The notes beneath the pieces are model-generated. The model worked only from the letters and a program-made list of their open reading frames with translations, did no database searches and was not told where the DNA came from. Position numbers and translations under genes: made by a program. This document shows, piece after piece, positions 45,393-58,362 of a DNA stretch of 64,000 nt. This DNA comes from Moniliophthora roreri (lineage: Eukaryota; Basidiomycota; Agaricomycetes; Agaricales; Marasmiaceae): assembly GCA_001466705.2 (NCBI GenBank), contig LATX02000123.1, positions 372,001-436,000 on the forward strand. The letters are read 5' to 3'. Position 1 is the stretch's first letter, and the number at the start of each line of letters is the position of its first letter.

Positions 45393-47229
45393 ATGTCCGA
45401 AGATCATTTACCGCCAGAATTTTCCATCGTTGGGCCACCGGAAGTCATGGTCTCGACTTCGGAATCACTACCTACGGGTGGTATCAAGCGGAGAGCGTCT
45501 ATCTCCTTTGAAGGCATGCAAGACGATTCTCGCAAGAGACTGAAGGAAAGGCCAGAGATTGGACAGTCTGCACCAGCTGATGAAGGAGGAAAGTCTCAAG
45601 TAATAGCCTCGACAAGTACGGCGGTGGACCTTGTAGAGGATCTCTATGACGAGTTGAGTTGCGGGTGAGTGGAGTTCACCTTCGGTTGAAGATCAGATGC
45701 GACTTGGAACAAAGGTGTTGCTCTGGATTGTTATATCGGCCTGTCATGGTCTCGCCTTGCCAACATTTCTTCTGTGGAAGGTGCGCAAATCGACACTTGT
45801 TGACTCGTTCCTTAGTTAACCATCATCTTCTCTTAGCTGCGTTGTTCAGTGGATTCGCGTAGGTTGATACAGATCGTACACTATTTCGGTTCTTTGATCA
45901 TCTTTCTATCAGAATGGCGGAACCCACTGTCCTGCATGTCGTGGCGTTTCTACCATAGTCTCTCCGTCTCGACCTCTCCAGATAGTAATCGACGCTCTTC
46001 TGCGTGCGGCACCTCACAAAGCTCGAACAGAACGTGAACGTCTACAAGCGGATGAGATATACAAAGGCGGGATTAACATGCGGGTGAGTGTTCAGTGTCA
46101 CTTTCACCGGCAGCGGAGACTTATTTTCGTTAGATCCCAGCGCCTCGAGAAGCTTCACCTGAGCCAAATCTCAATCTCAACGGAGACTATGCAAGACCCT
46201 GCCCGCATTGCTTGCCGAATAACCCGTACCGATGGACTTGTCCTCAACCTATTCCTGATCCTAACACGGACGTTGACCACGCATGGCATCTTGAGGATGG
46301 AGTACCACCAGGACATACTCATTGCGGCAATTGGTATCGTTTATATCGCGTTCAATGTGCGCACGGAACTCACACTTCTCCAGCGAGGTTCTAATGGCTC
46401 TACAAGCACCATCCACGACAAAATGCGACTTCTGTCATTCATCGTTTTGCGGGATTTCAGTTCCTGGTCGATGTGTCGCAGTTCCTGTCATTGTTCAGCA
46501 CCTACATGGAATGGCCGACGTTGGTGACCTGATTCAGTGCACAGAAGTATACGAGTGTTTCAATGGTAACACAGTGGAGGTCGATTTCATGCTTGACTAT
46601 ATGACAGCGCAGGGCATGACACCAAAGCATATCTACAAAGATGTACGTGTTCGTTCATCGATATTCCTCGCTGCGCCGGTCTAACATGCGTTATAGATTG
46701 TCAGTCACATCAAGATTCAGCCCCGCCAGTTTGCCCCCTTGATCGAACAAGACATATTCTTGGATAATGCCTCAGATCCCAACCAGAGTTCTGAATCTCC
46801 TCGCGAGTCGATCTGTCGACGATGTGCGACAGAGATCTTCTTTTGGGGCTTGAAAGATTGGTGGGTAAGGGAAAGGCAGAAAGGTTTCGTGGAAGAGGCG
46901 ATAGCGGGACGTAAGGATTGCCCCAATGGCCCAGAGTGTGCACGGCAGAGGGATCTAGGTAAGTTCTTCTTGCCTCGGGGCCTCGCAACCTATACTTACC
47001 GGTGAATCTAGGCCATGCCAAGGAATGTAGGTGCCCTCCCAACTCTAAACCTCTGCAGACAACTCAAGCCACTGCAGTCAATCACATATTCAGTAGGCCC
47101 GCCCAAGCCTTGCCATCTCGAACAGAACAAACCGAAGTTCCTATTGTTGAAAATAGTGCATCAGTTGCCGTAGACGTTTCGGGCGAACACCCGCTACCAA
47201 TGGAAGGCGATGTCATTCCCTCATTTTGA
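45393..47229 (+). CDS. CHFR-like RING E3 ubiquitin ligase with Cys-rich C-terminal domain
   Basis: Eight exons (45393-45664, 45715-45780, 45837-45858, 45913-46083, 46134-46333, 46384-46642, 46697-46958, 47012-47229) total 1470 nt, 489 residues. A disordered N-terminus with a basic KRRAS patch precedes a C3HC4 RING. The RING reads CGCCSGLL, CQHFFCGSC and CPACR, its Cys and His residues spread over four exons. A CHFR-type Cys-rich region follows: CPHCLPNNPYRWTCPQPIP, HTHCGNC, CDFCHSSFCG and a CRRCATEIF finger. In animals and fungi CHFR/Dma-type ligases act in mitotic checkpoint control (family knowledge). No FHA domain is visible upstream of the RING. A frame upstream of 45393 is open but has no ATG, so this start was preferred. 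Confidence 0.8.
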
Positions 47230-48062
47230 TTCTCATCCTGGGTACCATCACGTAGCTACTGCGTTGGTTTACAGTTTCGAATGTTTTTGGTTCTCGTTCT
47301 CTTTCATATCTACTATTGTAAAAGTATTATCGACGCTCATTTGTAGGATCACAGTAGCATACACCTTCTTTCACCTTTCATATTCATATCACCACTAGCT
47401 ATAGCATAATTACGTCTTCCTGCAGTCTATACGTGCTGGGCAGCCGAATTCCATACGTAAGTAAACGAACGTTTTTTTTTAGCCCTGCATCTAGTACTCG
47501 GGAAGTGCCACCTATAGCGACGCCTCACCTTGCTTGTCTTCGTTGGCGTAAGAGTAGGTGTCGGTGCCGAAATGACAAACTTAGTCGTTCAAGACTTTGG
47601 GAAGTTCCAGGATGCGTCGCAGATTCAGTTTCAACAACAGCTGTAGATGCACTGAGATTGAGCTTGATTGTCCTCGCTGCACAATTTCAAGACTTCGAGT
47701 GGGTGTTGGGCTGTATACATAGCAGTGCCGACGGAACAGGTATCTGGTCTTGTGTACGATGTGGGTCCCGACGGCTGAATTATAAGCAAGGTGGCTGTAT
47801 ACCGATAATAAACTCGTAACCAGCTTCTGTACCGATAACGGATATTTCGAGTGCCGCAGCGGTTACATAGTCTCCCGTAGGGATGGTGACAACGTCCCGA
47901 AAGCCTGATCCGGACTATCCACCTTTCACCTTCGCTTCCGCTTTCGTGATTTCTCTCCGAATGCGACTTGTTTTGATATAAAAACTATACGAGTTCAAGC
48001 CTGAGAAGCTTGAAGAATTACCCTTGCACAGCCCGATCTATACTCCCTTTACACTCTTGAAT
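47230..48062. other. Intergenic region, nothing recognised
   Basis: 3' flank of the CHFR-like gene and promoter of the glucosyltransferase. Pyrimidine-rich near 47270-47400; no gene supported. Confidence 0.4.
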
Positions 48063-51000
48063 ATGACATCAAGACGTCGAAGCTCATCGGGGGAGCCCCT
48101 TCATATGCAGGAGATAGACGATGCAGAGGTGCCTTTATTATCGGAGGGTGAAGCAAGCAGGATCGGCGGGAATGGATCACAAGCCGACTTGTACGTCCGT
48201 GTCTCTCAACCCGATCCGAAAGTTGGTGAGTACCACTACATGAAAGCTTTTCTGAATACTTATTCGTTCTCTAGATTACGGGAAATATGTAAAGTACGGA
48301 AAAGGCTTGGACTCGAAGGCCCGCATTCAACGCGATGGAAGCATTCTGGTCACTCTCAAATTGAAGGAAAATGTCCCAGATCTACCACCAAACTATGCAA
48401 AAGACGTCAAGGAGTTTGCAGTCGATCGCTCAGGATGGAGAGAGTTCCCGCGGATGAGCATCGTGATTATGATTGTAGGGAGTCGAGGCATGTATCTCTT
48501 TCCTTTGGGTCAGAAATGAGCGATTGAAAAGGTTCCAGGTGATGTTCAACCATATGTTGCGCTGGGAAGACGGCTGGTTCAGGATGGACATCGTATTCGT
48601 ATAGCCTCACACAGGACCTTCCAATCCTTCGTCGAAGAACAAGGACTTGAGTTTTTCGACATTGGAGGAGACCCTCGAGATCTCATGAGCTATATGGTTA
48701 AAAGTGCGTTGAACAGCACTTTGTCAATGAATTTGCTTAGTGACTGTGATCCCTGTACAGACCCTGGCCTGATACCTGGAATCGAATCCTTAACCAACGG
48801 CGACATATCCAAGAAACGCAAGATGCTGGCCGAGATGATAGACGGATGCTGGCGCTCATGTCATTTGCCTTGCCCTCAAACGGGCCGTACGTTCGCTGCA
48901 GACGCGATCATATCCAACCCACCAGCATTTGCTCACATTCATTGCGCCGAAGCACTTGGAATACCATTATCGATGAGTTTCAGTAAGTTTATTGCCTTCC
49001 GAACCTAACTTTCACTTAGCGTACCTAATCGTTAGCGATGCCGTGGTCGCCTACCACAGCGTTTTCCCATCCACTGGTTAATATCGAAGACAGCAACGCT
49101 CAGAGAGGTTAAATTCTTCGTCTTTATCAAGTCTCAATATTCACTCAGCTCTGCATTATAGGTTTGACAAACTACTTGAGCTATGCTCTTGCAGATATAT
49201 TGACGTGGCAAGGGTATGAACGTGGCACCAATCCAAAATATGTACATCGTCTGACAGCATCCAAGGATTGGAGACATTGTTAACAAATTCCGCGAGCGCA
49301 TCAAACTCAAGCCTCTCTCCCTTCGCTCTGGGCCAAGTCTGGTCGATACTGTAAAAGTTCCATGGACTTACTGCATGAGCCCGGCTCTGATTCCCAAACC
49401 AAATGATTGGAAGAACCACATCGGTAAGATCTCGGTCGTATTATATGACAGCGCGAAATTCATCAACCCTTTTCTTCTGACGCAGATGTCGTTGGGTTCT
49501 ACTTCCTGGACCTTGCAACCTCCTACACACCTGCGGACGACCTTCAAGCCTTTTTGGATGCTGGGGAACCTCCCATCTACGTTGGCTTTGGATCAGTTGT
49601 TGTGGAAGATGCAGCTGCTATGACAAGTGAGCGCTCATTGATCACACAATTGCATGCAGAATACTGATACATATCTCAGGAACTGTGTTTGAGGCGACTA
49701 AACAGGCGGGTGTAAGGGCTCTAGTTTCTGCAGGATGGGTAAGATGCTGCCCCCTACTATGGTTCTCGTAATCCTCATCACTTTGAGTCAAGGGTGGGTT
49801 AGGTGGTGTACAAGTGCCACCACATGTATTCATTCTTGGAAATATCCCTCACGATTGGTTATTCGACAAAGGTCGCGTTTCTGCTGTCGTTCATCATGGA
49901 GGTGCAGGAACCACCGCGATCGGTTTATCGAAAGGACTTCCGACCGTTGTGGTTCCCTTTTTTGGTGATCAAGCATTCTGGGGTATTTCGATGATACCAT
50001 GCTTATGCTTTCATCCAAAAGCTGACGATAGTGATAGGTCATATGATACATAAGGCTGGTGCTGGCCCCGAACCTATCCATCACGAAAAACTAGGCATCG
50101 AGAATTTGCGAGACGCGATCAAGTTTGCAATGAGCCCTTCTACTAAAGCAGCTGCAACGAGGCTTGCCGACAGAATACGGAGTGAGGTGTGTGAGATACT
50201 TGATCCAACCAGCATGCTGATGTTCATTGTTGTGCAGAATGGTGTCACTGCGGGCGTGGAGAGCTTCTACAAGCATCTTCCGCTCAAGAATATGAGATGT
50301 GATCTTGATCCATCCAGACTAGCAGTCTGGTGGTCGACAGAACACGTACAGTCCGCCTCAATTTAAAAGATGAATATCCCCTCACGGTTTCGTGGACAGT
50401 GCCTCAAACTCAGTGCATTCGCGGTACAAACGTTGGTTGACGCTGGTAAATTGGACTTGAAGAGTCTTGATCTCCACCGTACGTGGTCATGCCGCCTTAA
50501 TTACAAACAAAACTGACGAGACTATAGGAACTAAGGAGTACGAAACAAAGTCGACCATCACGGACCCTCTCACCGGAGGCGTTAGCGCCGTATTCTGGAC
50601 TGTCACCCACTTCTATGGAGGCATAGTGCATCTGTTTACGTATGTATCTTCCTGTGCTGAGTTCTTCATGATCATTCATGGCGACCACCCCCAATAGATC
50701 GCCAAAAGAGGGAATAATCGAAACAACTACTGCTATTCCAAAAGGCATGTTGAGGAACTCTAGAGTCCAAACTCCCATTCTCATTTTCGCGACACAGGCG
50801 TGGTCAAGATTGTGTCTTCAGTATACAAGGGCTTTGTGAACCTTCCTCAACTATACGGGACCGAAATACGGCAATCCGGTCCCGTCACAGATTTCTCTAG
50901 CGGGCTAAAGGAAGCCGGAAAGGTAGCCCGTGACCATATCCTCATAAGTTATTCGGTACTCACTCGGAGTTTCAGGGTCTTTACTACGGGTACTATGATG

Positions 51001-51695
51001 GTATAACCGGCTTAGTGCGAGAACCAGTGAAAGGTGCTAAGAAGGAAGGGATCCTTGGTGCCATCAAGGGGTCGGCAAGGAGCTGTGGGTCGAATACTCT
51101 TGATTTACTCCTTAAGCTGAATCCTCTCCCAGTTGTCAATGCCACAATGCTTCCTGCTGCAGGCATAGTGGGCACTGTTAAGGTATTTGGTGACCAAATG
51201 ATTTTCAAATATTTATCTTAAAATACTCTTAACTCAGCATCCGATGAAAGGCGCCATCAAGAGCGTTCAAGCGTTGATTAACAAGGATAAAGAAGGTTAT
51301 GTTTTCTTTTTCTGTCGACGACAAGATCTCTAATGTGGATTTCTACAGGCGTGCAGTTTAACACTCGCGTGTCTGACGGTATCGAGGCTGTCAAATCCAG
51401 TACCCAAAGCGAGCGAGAGGCCATTCTCCGACTGTTTGAGGACGCCAAGCCAGGAGCGAAGGAGAGACAGGAAAGGCTTGTAAAGGTAGCCGAAGATATC
51501 ATGTTAAGAGATCTAGATACCCCCCAGACGACCTCATCATCATCGATATCTGCTCCATCACCGTATCCTCAAACCCCTTTGGATCATAACTTAGCTCACG
51601 TTAACACGGGGCAATATAGCCATACAGAATATGACGACGAAGCTTTTGAGCAAGACCTCGCTTTAGCCAAACAGCTATCACTGGCCGATCATTAG
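48063..51695 (+). CDS. Sterol 3-beta-glucosyltransferase, UGT80/ATG26-type
   Basis: More than ten exons between the ATG at 48063 and a TAG at 51693-51695. GSRGDVQPYVALGRRL, across an intron at about 48490-48540, is the N-terminal nucleotide-sugar fold signature. PPIYVGFGSVV, NIPHDWLFD and VVHHGGAGTTAIGLSKG (about 49885-49935) form the C-terminal UDP-glucose site, with PFFGDQAFWG after it. The enzyme transfers glucose to membrane sterols such as ergosterol (family knowledge). It lacks the GRAM and PH domains of yeast Atg26. A long C-terminal extension of several hundred residues ends in an acidic segment, EQDLALAKQLSLADH, that resembles a ubiquitin-interacting helix (inference). It converges on the HOS2 gene with 88 bases between. 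Confidence 0.82.
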
Positions 51696-51783
51696 AGTTG
51701 ATGACCAGTAGATTATTATCTTTTTTCACAACCTTATAAAAACCGTGTAATAGTACCTATGGCTGGACAATAATGTATACTTT

Positions 51784-53709
51784 TCACTCTGCCTCCATCG
51801 CCTCGTCGCCTGGGTCTGAATCAGGTTCTGCACTGTCCTCAGTCTCTTTCGCTCTTCCTCTACGCCTTCCACCTCTACCACGACCCCTCCCACGACCCCT
51901 TCCACGACTAGGCTTTCGCGTAATCACCACTTTTTCTGCGGGTTTCTCTTGCGATTTATCACCCTCCTCGTCCCCTTCTTCCTCAGCTTCTGCTGTAGTC
52001 TTTGTTCTCACACGGCTGACGCGGGCTCCACGACCTCTCCCTCCCCTTCTGCCTGTGCCACGCTGCTTGATAGTGACAGATGGCTCCGTTTCTTGGTCGA
52101 CATCATTTTCGCCATCGTAAAAGTCATTTCTAGTCACGGCAGATTCTTCCTTGTGTTCCCCAGCCTGTGCAGTTCCCGCTTGCTCAGCCTTCTCCTCCGC
52201 ATTACGCTCTTCTTCCCGAAGGAATCCCTGTATGTCAGGCGGTATCTCCTGCAGCGCCACGCTCGGCGCACCCTGAAGATAGCGAAGCTTATTTCGAATG
52301 CTGACCGTGATCCGCTGGAGAGACTGGGGTGTATTCTGATTTTCGACTCGTCCGGTAAGGGGAGGGTGTAATTTCCATTGCGAATCCTTGAAGAATGAAT
52401 CATAAACCGTCCTTGGAAGCTCGTCTGGTATCTGTACACCGACAAGCACGGATGTCTCGTACGTCCAACATCGACAAACATTCTTCATGGTGTAGCCTCC
52501 ACCGCCGACAACGAGAAGAGGAACGTTGAACGCTCTGACAAAGTCTACGCATTCTCCATGAGCGGCGATGGAGAGGTTGAATGCACCTAGTCGATCGCAG
52601 CCTAGAGAGTCGGCGCCGCATTGGAGAACGATGGCTGAAGGACGGAAGGAAGTGACTGTGTCGTCTATCACGGTTTTGAAAATGGTCAAATACATTTCGT
52701 CGTCAATGCCGTCAAGCAAAGGAACATTGAGACAGAAATGTTTGCCGGGTCCTTGGCCGTTGTCATCGAGCTTCCCTGTCCCAGGGAAGAAATCTCCAGT
52801 GTATTTATGGAAGGAAACCGTCATAACGCGATCGGATTGGTAAAATGCGAGCTCAACGCCGTCTCCATGGTGTATGTCGATATCGATGTAAAGCACTCTT
52901 GGATAATACCTATGTATGCACCGTGAGGGCCAAGCACGGGCTTTTATCTCTATATATATATGACCTACCGTAGCATTTCAAGAATAGCCAGAACAATGTC
53001 GTTGATATAGCAAAATCCACTGGCTTCTCCTCGTTTCGCGTGATGTAGGCCACCAGACCAATTTATCGCAATGTCGGTGGTACCTGCGCAAAGTTTACGG
53101 GCGCCAGCGAGAGATGCTCCAGTGTACATGCGACAAAAGTCGTACATGTCCGCGAATATAGGACAATCTTCACCGCAATTGAACGCGTCGATCATATTTT
53201 TCATCTCTGACTGATTTCCGGGGGTGACTCTATTTATCCTCGTTAGAAGACAACAAGAAAACGTTTATAGGGAACTTTTTTTACCTCGAAAGGAAATCTA
53301 GGTAATCAGAATCGTGATAGCCCTCGAGTTCTTCTCGCGTAGCAGCACGAACATCGTAGATATTCTGTATTTGCTTATCTAGACCATAGCCCAATACTAA
53401 AGCGTTCGTTAGAGTAAGCCTGGCTGGTTTCATTGGATGGAGTTGCTGAAAATGGAGGATAAGTCTTAATTCTGAGAGTAAGTTTCAGGCATACTCCATA
53501 ATGATGCGCGCCGACATGTTTTGGAAAGTAATATGATACGATTGGGCGGGAATGAGGCTAAATGGGAGTCAGTTCATTAGAGGCGATCCAATGAAATTTT
53601 TTGCACTTACATGTATTCTCTCTGTTATAGGTTGAGCCACACCATGTATACCCCGGTCAAAAAAGTAGGGTGAAGAGGAGAAAGTGGATTCTAGACCACG
53701 GGGAATCAT
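51784..53709 (-). CDS. HOS2: Class I histone deacetylase, HOS2-type, with RG-rich tail
   Basis: Five exons (53611-53709, 53495-53557, 53285-53445, 52969-53229, 51784-52909) total 1710 nt, 569 residues. The catalytic domain has [38 protein letters not shown] and [13 protein letters not shown] with the zinc-binding Asp and His, plus [13 protein letters not shown] and [14 protein letters not shown] and [11 protein letters not shown] place it with Hos2/HDAC3 rather than Rpd3. Hos2 works in the Set3 complex (family knowledge). After the catalytic core the protein carries about 110 extra residues: an acidic stretch, [12 protein letters not shown], an RGRGRGRG run and an acidic end. The start is the first ATG giving this frame; a 5'-leader intron upstream is plausible. 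Confidence 0.87.
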
Positions 53710-55848
53710 CAAAGTCTGGAAACGGACCGAAGGTTAGTCCATCGAAGAGTTGCGTAGAGGGGCTTGCTTCACCTGGCCTCACACTTGGTATTTGAGTCTA
53801 GTAAAAAAAGAAAGAGGTTCAATGCTATAATCGCGTAAAGCCTCTGTCTCTTTATGTCCCAGGAGAAGATTTTCAGTTTCGAACGATGGCGAGTGGGAGC
53901 AAGTTTCAACTCCGAAGCTCGGCCACGGCAGAAGCCGAAACTCCGACCGTTTTGCCACGTGGTGAGCATCTAGGCTCGACCAAAGCGTTCACACCCACTA
54001 CTGATTCCAAGGCCAAAATTTACTCTATATGTTATAGATTGTGCAGCGCTCTTTTCTCGCAAGAATATCGGATCTCCCGTGACTGACCATGTATATGACC
54101 ATTTATATCTCATTTCTTGTCGAGGCTCTGCAAAGGGTTAGCAAAAGGAACGCTTCTTGCACTAAGCTAAGAGAACACATACGCCAACCGGTAGTAAAAC
54201 ATTCGAGTCATCCTATTCGGGAGAATGTGCAACGTAGATGCGCAATTCGGACAGAAACGGTGCGTAATAATACAACCACTCGCTTCATAAGTAGCGATGT
54301 CTTCATAGCGCTCGATTGGGTCCTTGGCTTGTACGATTGCTACGTCCTTCAGGACAATCAACTCAATCGGCAGATAGAATGCTTATACACGATACCCTCC
54401 CCTCGCTTTCGAACCATCTATTGGCGAGAAACGCAGATCCACTGGGTTTCTTGCGGTTGATACTGTGTCAGATGGATCTCAAGTGATTCAAAGTGAGCGC
54501 CTTCAATGACACAGGCAGGAGCCAGTCCGTGTGGTGGCCCTTGAGTACTGAGCACTGAGGCCTCGACTAGTGAAAGCTCAAGACTTTATATTCACTAGTA
54601 TTGGAAATGAACTCCTTCGGCGATTTGAATTGAAAGTCGTCCGTCGGATCTGTTAGTCTGGTCTAGCAGAGTTTCTAGCTCATGAGTCGCATGGTTCGTA
54701 AACCCCAAGTTCCCTAGGGCTCATGAGAAGATGGATGCAGGAATCTCGTACTCACAGTTACAGTCATTTCGGAGACAACATGGACTTCGATTTGGCTGCG
54801 TCATCGTTCCATTGTCGTACATAACCCACTGAGACATTATGAAAATGAGGCGATTAGCCCAAGTTGTATGACAATGACATGCAGGACAAATTTGACAGAA
54901 ACTCATTATTTTCCCGAACGTAATTCAGTGCACTCCGACCCATCTTCTACAGCCTGTCACCCCAACAGCTGAGGGCTGTATGGCCGTATGATAGCGGCAG
55001 TGTCGACAAGCTGTCGGTACGGGGTTTTCGGTCTCAATAGAGTGGTGTTTAGAAGGAAGACCCGAGCACCTGCAAACGAGTCAACCGTCGGTCACGAGAA
55101 GATGAGCTTTACTCGGAGAAACCATCTGCAAGAATCTTGAAAGCTCACATCGTGCCCGCGAGAAACTGAAATAGGTATCAAATCCACGGTAACATGAATC
55201 CTAGTATGGAAGATATTTCTGTTGGTAGGTTCCAAGCAAGCACTAGTCCTCCGGTCGATGCGTAGCCTGGTGCCTTTGCTTCCATGCATGAGTTGCGGTT
55301 CCAAATATTCTTCCGTCCAAGAACTAGGCTAGCAATAAACTTGTGTAGACTGAGAGATGGGAGAGCGGAAGCAAAGCCGGGATTGTGTGAACATTTACCC
55401 CGGCACTGAATTGTCGGAACCGCCAGAGTTTCCACTGCTGTTCCACTCGCAGCTCCTCAATACTCACGGTGGCTCATCCGCAGCTCCAAGACCGGCAGGT
55501 ACTCATTTTAAGCAAAGTCTGCTATTTTGATCCCTGGGGACGAAATTCCTGACCTTTCTTGTAATACAGAAACTGGATTCAACAAGGGTGAAACAGGGTA
55601 TGTTTTGATCCCATAAATCAGTTGATACATACGGACATTCAATCGATATCACCAAGGAAACTCGAAATTTCATGGGAAGAATTCAGTCTTAAGATTTCCG
55701 AAATTGGGATGACTCAATTATTACACTCTAAAAGATCCTGACTTACGTCTCTTGGAACTAAACCACCATCACCACCACGTCGCTTCGCATTACTTTACTC
55801 TTCATTCCATTCCTTCCAATTACAAAGAACTTTGAAGAATTCCTCGGC
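53710..55848. other. 2.1-kb intergenic region, nothing confidently coding
   Basis: Upstream of HOS2 (minus) and of the Ser-rich gene (plus). A plus-strand frame at 53886-54086 starts MASGSKFQLRSSATAEA but has no further support. Minus-strand frames at 54167-54361, 54721-54906 and 55178-55435 show no motifs. The two promoters must lie at either end. Confidence 0.4.
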
Positions 55849-57078
55849 ATGTCCATGGTAGGAACACCTACCTCGTCCTCAATGTCGTCCTCAACTCCGG
55901 GTACTCCACCCTTGGAATCGGATATCAGCATCGACTCGACCAGCGTTCGGCGTAGTATTCTTCGCGCTTCGGTTTTCGATGCCTTTCTCCAACTCGGCGG
56001 GCTTGATGAAAACAGTCAGATAGCAGACTGGATGTTCAGCGAACAACAACCGGATTCTATGGGTTCGGGCAGCAATAGCAACCACAAAGACCAGATAGAT
56101 TGGGGTCCTTCGTCGCCGTATCGGTTTAGGGAAAAATCTGGAAGTCGGTTCAGGGAGAGGCTGGATAGCGATGCGCCGGATTTTATGCTACATGCATCCA
56201 TCTGGGATGATGACGAGAACCCAAAGAACTCACTGTCGCAGGCACCAATCAAACCAAAGCAATCAGATCGGGTGCAGTCAGCCACTCAGAACAGTCGCTC
56301 CATGGCTGGAAGGCGTAGCGCACTCAAGTTTGCTGCGAACATTCCAGAACCCAGAAACCCGACCAGAAAGACTTTTTTCCTCTTCCGGTCGAGGACAGCC
56401 AGACATCCCCGAGCCTCGAAGGTCCCAGAGAAGACCTTAGGCGTTGAAGACTCGGAAGACGACAGCTCCCCCTCGTCATCACCTCCAACAAAGAACCGTC
56501 GTTTATCACTCTTTCGAACAAAGACGCATCCGCCACCCACGATCGTAGCCGCACCCGATTTTGTAGACTCGCCATTATCACCGGCGAGCATTACCAGTGA
56601 TTGGGAAAGGGTAGACCCTCTATCAACTATCGACTTTCAGACCCTCACCAACACCGACAATCCTTTCCTACACGGCAACGGTCACCAACGGCCGTCTCAT
56701 TCAAAAGAGGATGCCGGCAACCCTCAGGTACCCTTTCCCGGCGTCGATTCTCCATCCAGGGCGTCTTCGGAAAGCGATAACCAATATAGTCACTCATCAA
56801 CGCTTATGCAACGACTATCCGTTGTCGTAACACGACCTTTCCAACGATATTCCCACCACCACCACGTCGGCGAGCGGCAGCGTTCGCCCTCAGAATCAGA
56901 ATCCTCTCCGTCGAAATCAATTAGACAAGGACCGGTGTTCCCTCCTCTTCGTCGAACACAGTCAAACACGGTACCAGATACTTCAACGCACAGAGGATTC
57001 TTGATGTCCGTGCCATCTGCACCAACGTATGCGACTAGTCAAATGATACCTTTAACGAACTCTATGAGCCACTCATGA
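55849..57078 (+). CDS. Ser/Pro-rich disordered protein, unknown
   Basis: A single uninterrupted frame of 409 residues from ATG 55849 to the stop at 57078, unusual here because almost every other gene is split by introns. It starts MSMVGTPTSSSMSSSTPGTP and is rich in Ser, Pro, Arg and Asp throughout. Basic patches, a His run (about 56843-56860) and SPSESESSPSKS-type phosphosite clusters occur. No hydrophobic helix or catalytic motif. It could be a regulatory or scaffold protein; I do not recognise it. The composition, length and clean ends argue for a real gene rather than chance. Confidence 0.65.
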   Translation: MSMVGTPTSSSMSSSTPGTPPLESDISIDSTSVRRSILRASVFDAFLQLGGLDENSQIADWMFSEQQPDSMGSGSNSNHKDQIDWGPSSPYRFREKSGSRFRERLDSDAPDFMLHASIWDDDENPKNSLSQAPIKPKQSDRVQSATQNSRSMAGRRSALKFAANIPEPRNPTRKTFFLFRSRTARHPRASKVPEKTLGVEDSEDDSSPSSSPPTKNRRLSLFRTKTHPPPTIVAAPDFVDSPLSPASITSDWERVDPLSTIDFQTLTNTDNPFLHGNGHQRPSHSKEDAGNPQVPFPGVDSPSRASSESDNQYSHSSTLMQRLSVVVTRPFQRYSHHHHVGERQRSPSESESSPSKSIRQGPVFPPLRRTQSNTVPDTSTHRGFLMSVPSAPTYATSQMIPLTNSMSHS

Positions 57079-58362
57079 TTGGGATATATGGTTATGGTAT
57101 ACGAGAAACGGGTGGCAGTTCATGATTACAGACTTCTCCTTAATTATTCATATTATAATTGACTCTTCCCGCTTTACCCTGCGCACCGTTTCTTGCCATG
57201 GATACTGGTTAATTTGGATGTTCCTCACTCCTTCCGGATTTATTTCTTTTGTTTTCGTCCCTTCTTGGAAGGGGGGAGGGTTACAGTTTCTTGGGTTTTT
57301 GGTTTTATCTACCGCTACCATTTGCTCTAATTCACACGTCTGCAGTATGCATCTCATCATTCCCTCTGACATTTGTGGTAGTCATTACTACTGTACTTTA
57401 ACTATAGTGTACTACCTCATAGACTGTATCATTTCATTATGCATGACATTGACGATTTCAAAAGACTAGATGACATCTTACTCAGAATCTCCGTCCATCA
57501 CTTTCGGCACGACGTCATGTCCAGTCATACAATACTTGGTGCTTCATTTCAAATTTTTTGGTTTTTCCGTTCCTTCTTCGCATCTGCTGCCACGCTATCT
57601 CATTCTCCCATTGTAATCGCACTACGACATCGAGTCAAAGATAACCGAACACAGCAAAATACTTGATGAAGCTGCCCCGAGATCCTAGGTATTGGTCGTT
57701 CTTGGTTTGGAAACTTGAATCGACCGATTTCTCTTCAATTTTCGGATGCGAACAAGCAGAGAAACCTGCGATGTATACGACGTGGCAATAGCTCTGCCTT
57801 CGTTCCAAGGGCAGATTACTTTTGTTCAATAACTGGCGGGTGCGCACCATTATTTTTTTTTGTGCTTATCCCGAAAAACTGCTGTTTGTAGGAACACTCG
57901 GTACACCTCAATCATCAAACGTGGAGCAAAAGCAAAGAGAATAACATCTACCGAAATGGACTCTAGCGGCGTCAGTGTGTACTATGCTTCGGCTTCGTTC
58001 TCCGGATGGCGATTGCACAAATGTATGTCACTGTCCTCGAGGGTATCAAAGAACCGAAGTACTATGGTTGGACAACTCCCATCCCGCGAAGCCGGAATCA
58101 TACATTTTCCGCATTGTGAGGTGATGACCAGTGTACATCTCTCACATCATCATCAACTGGTTTTCCCTGCGGAAATGAACACGACTGAATTCAAATACCG
58201 TGTGTGTTCATCGGTTCAAGTTGGTGATCTGACCTCTCCGATCCAACCCTGTTCATAAAGATTCTAGGATAGCAACCGAGGTTTCGAGGTTTGTTCTTCG
58301 CTTCCTCCGTCTCGTCTTCTAGGCTGAATTATCTACAGAGATTTCTCCTTCGATCTCGCCAC
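57079..58362. other. Intergenic region, one doubtful short frame
   Basis: 3' flank of the Ser-rich gene (T-rich) and upstream of DUF6534 copy E. A plus-strand frame from an ATG at about 57956 (MDSSGVSVYYASASFSGW) to 58258 could encode about 100 residues, but no family is recognised and it may be leader sequence. Confidence 0.4.
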
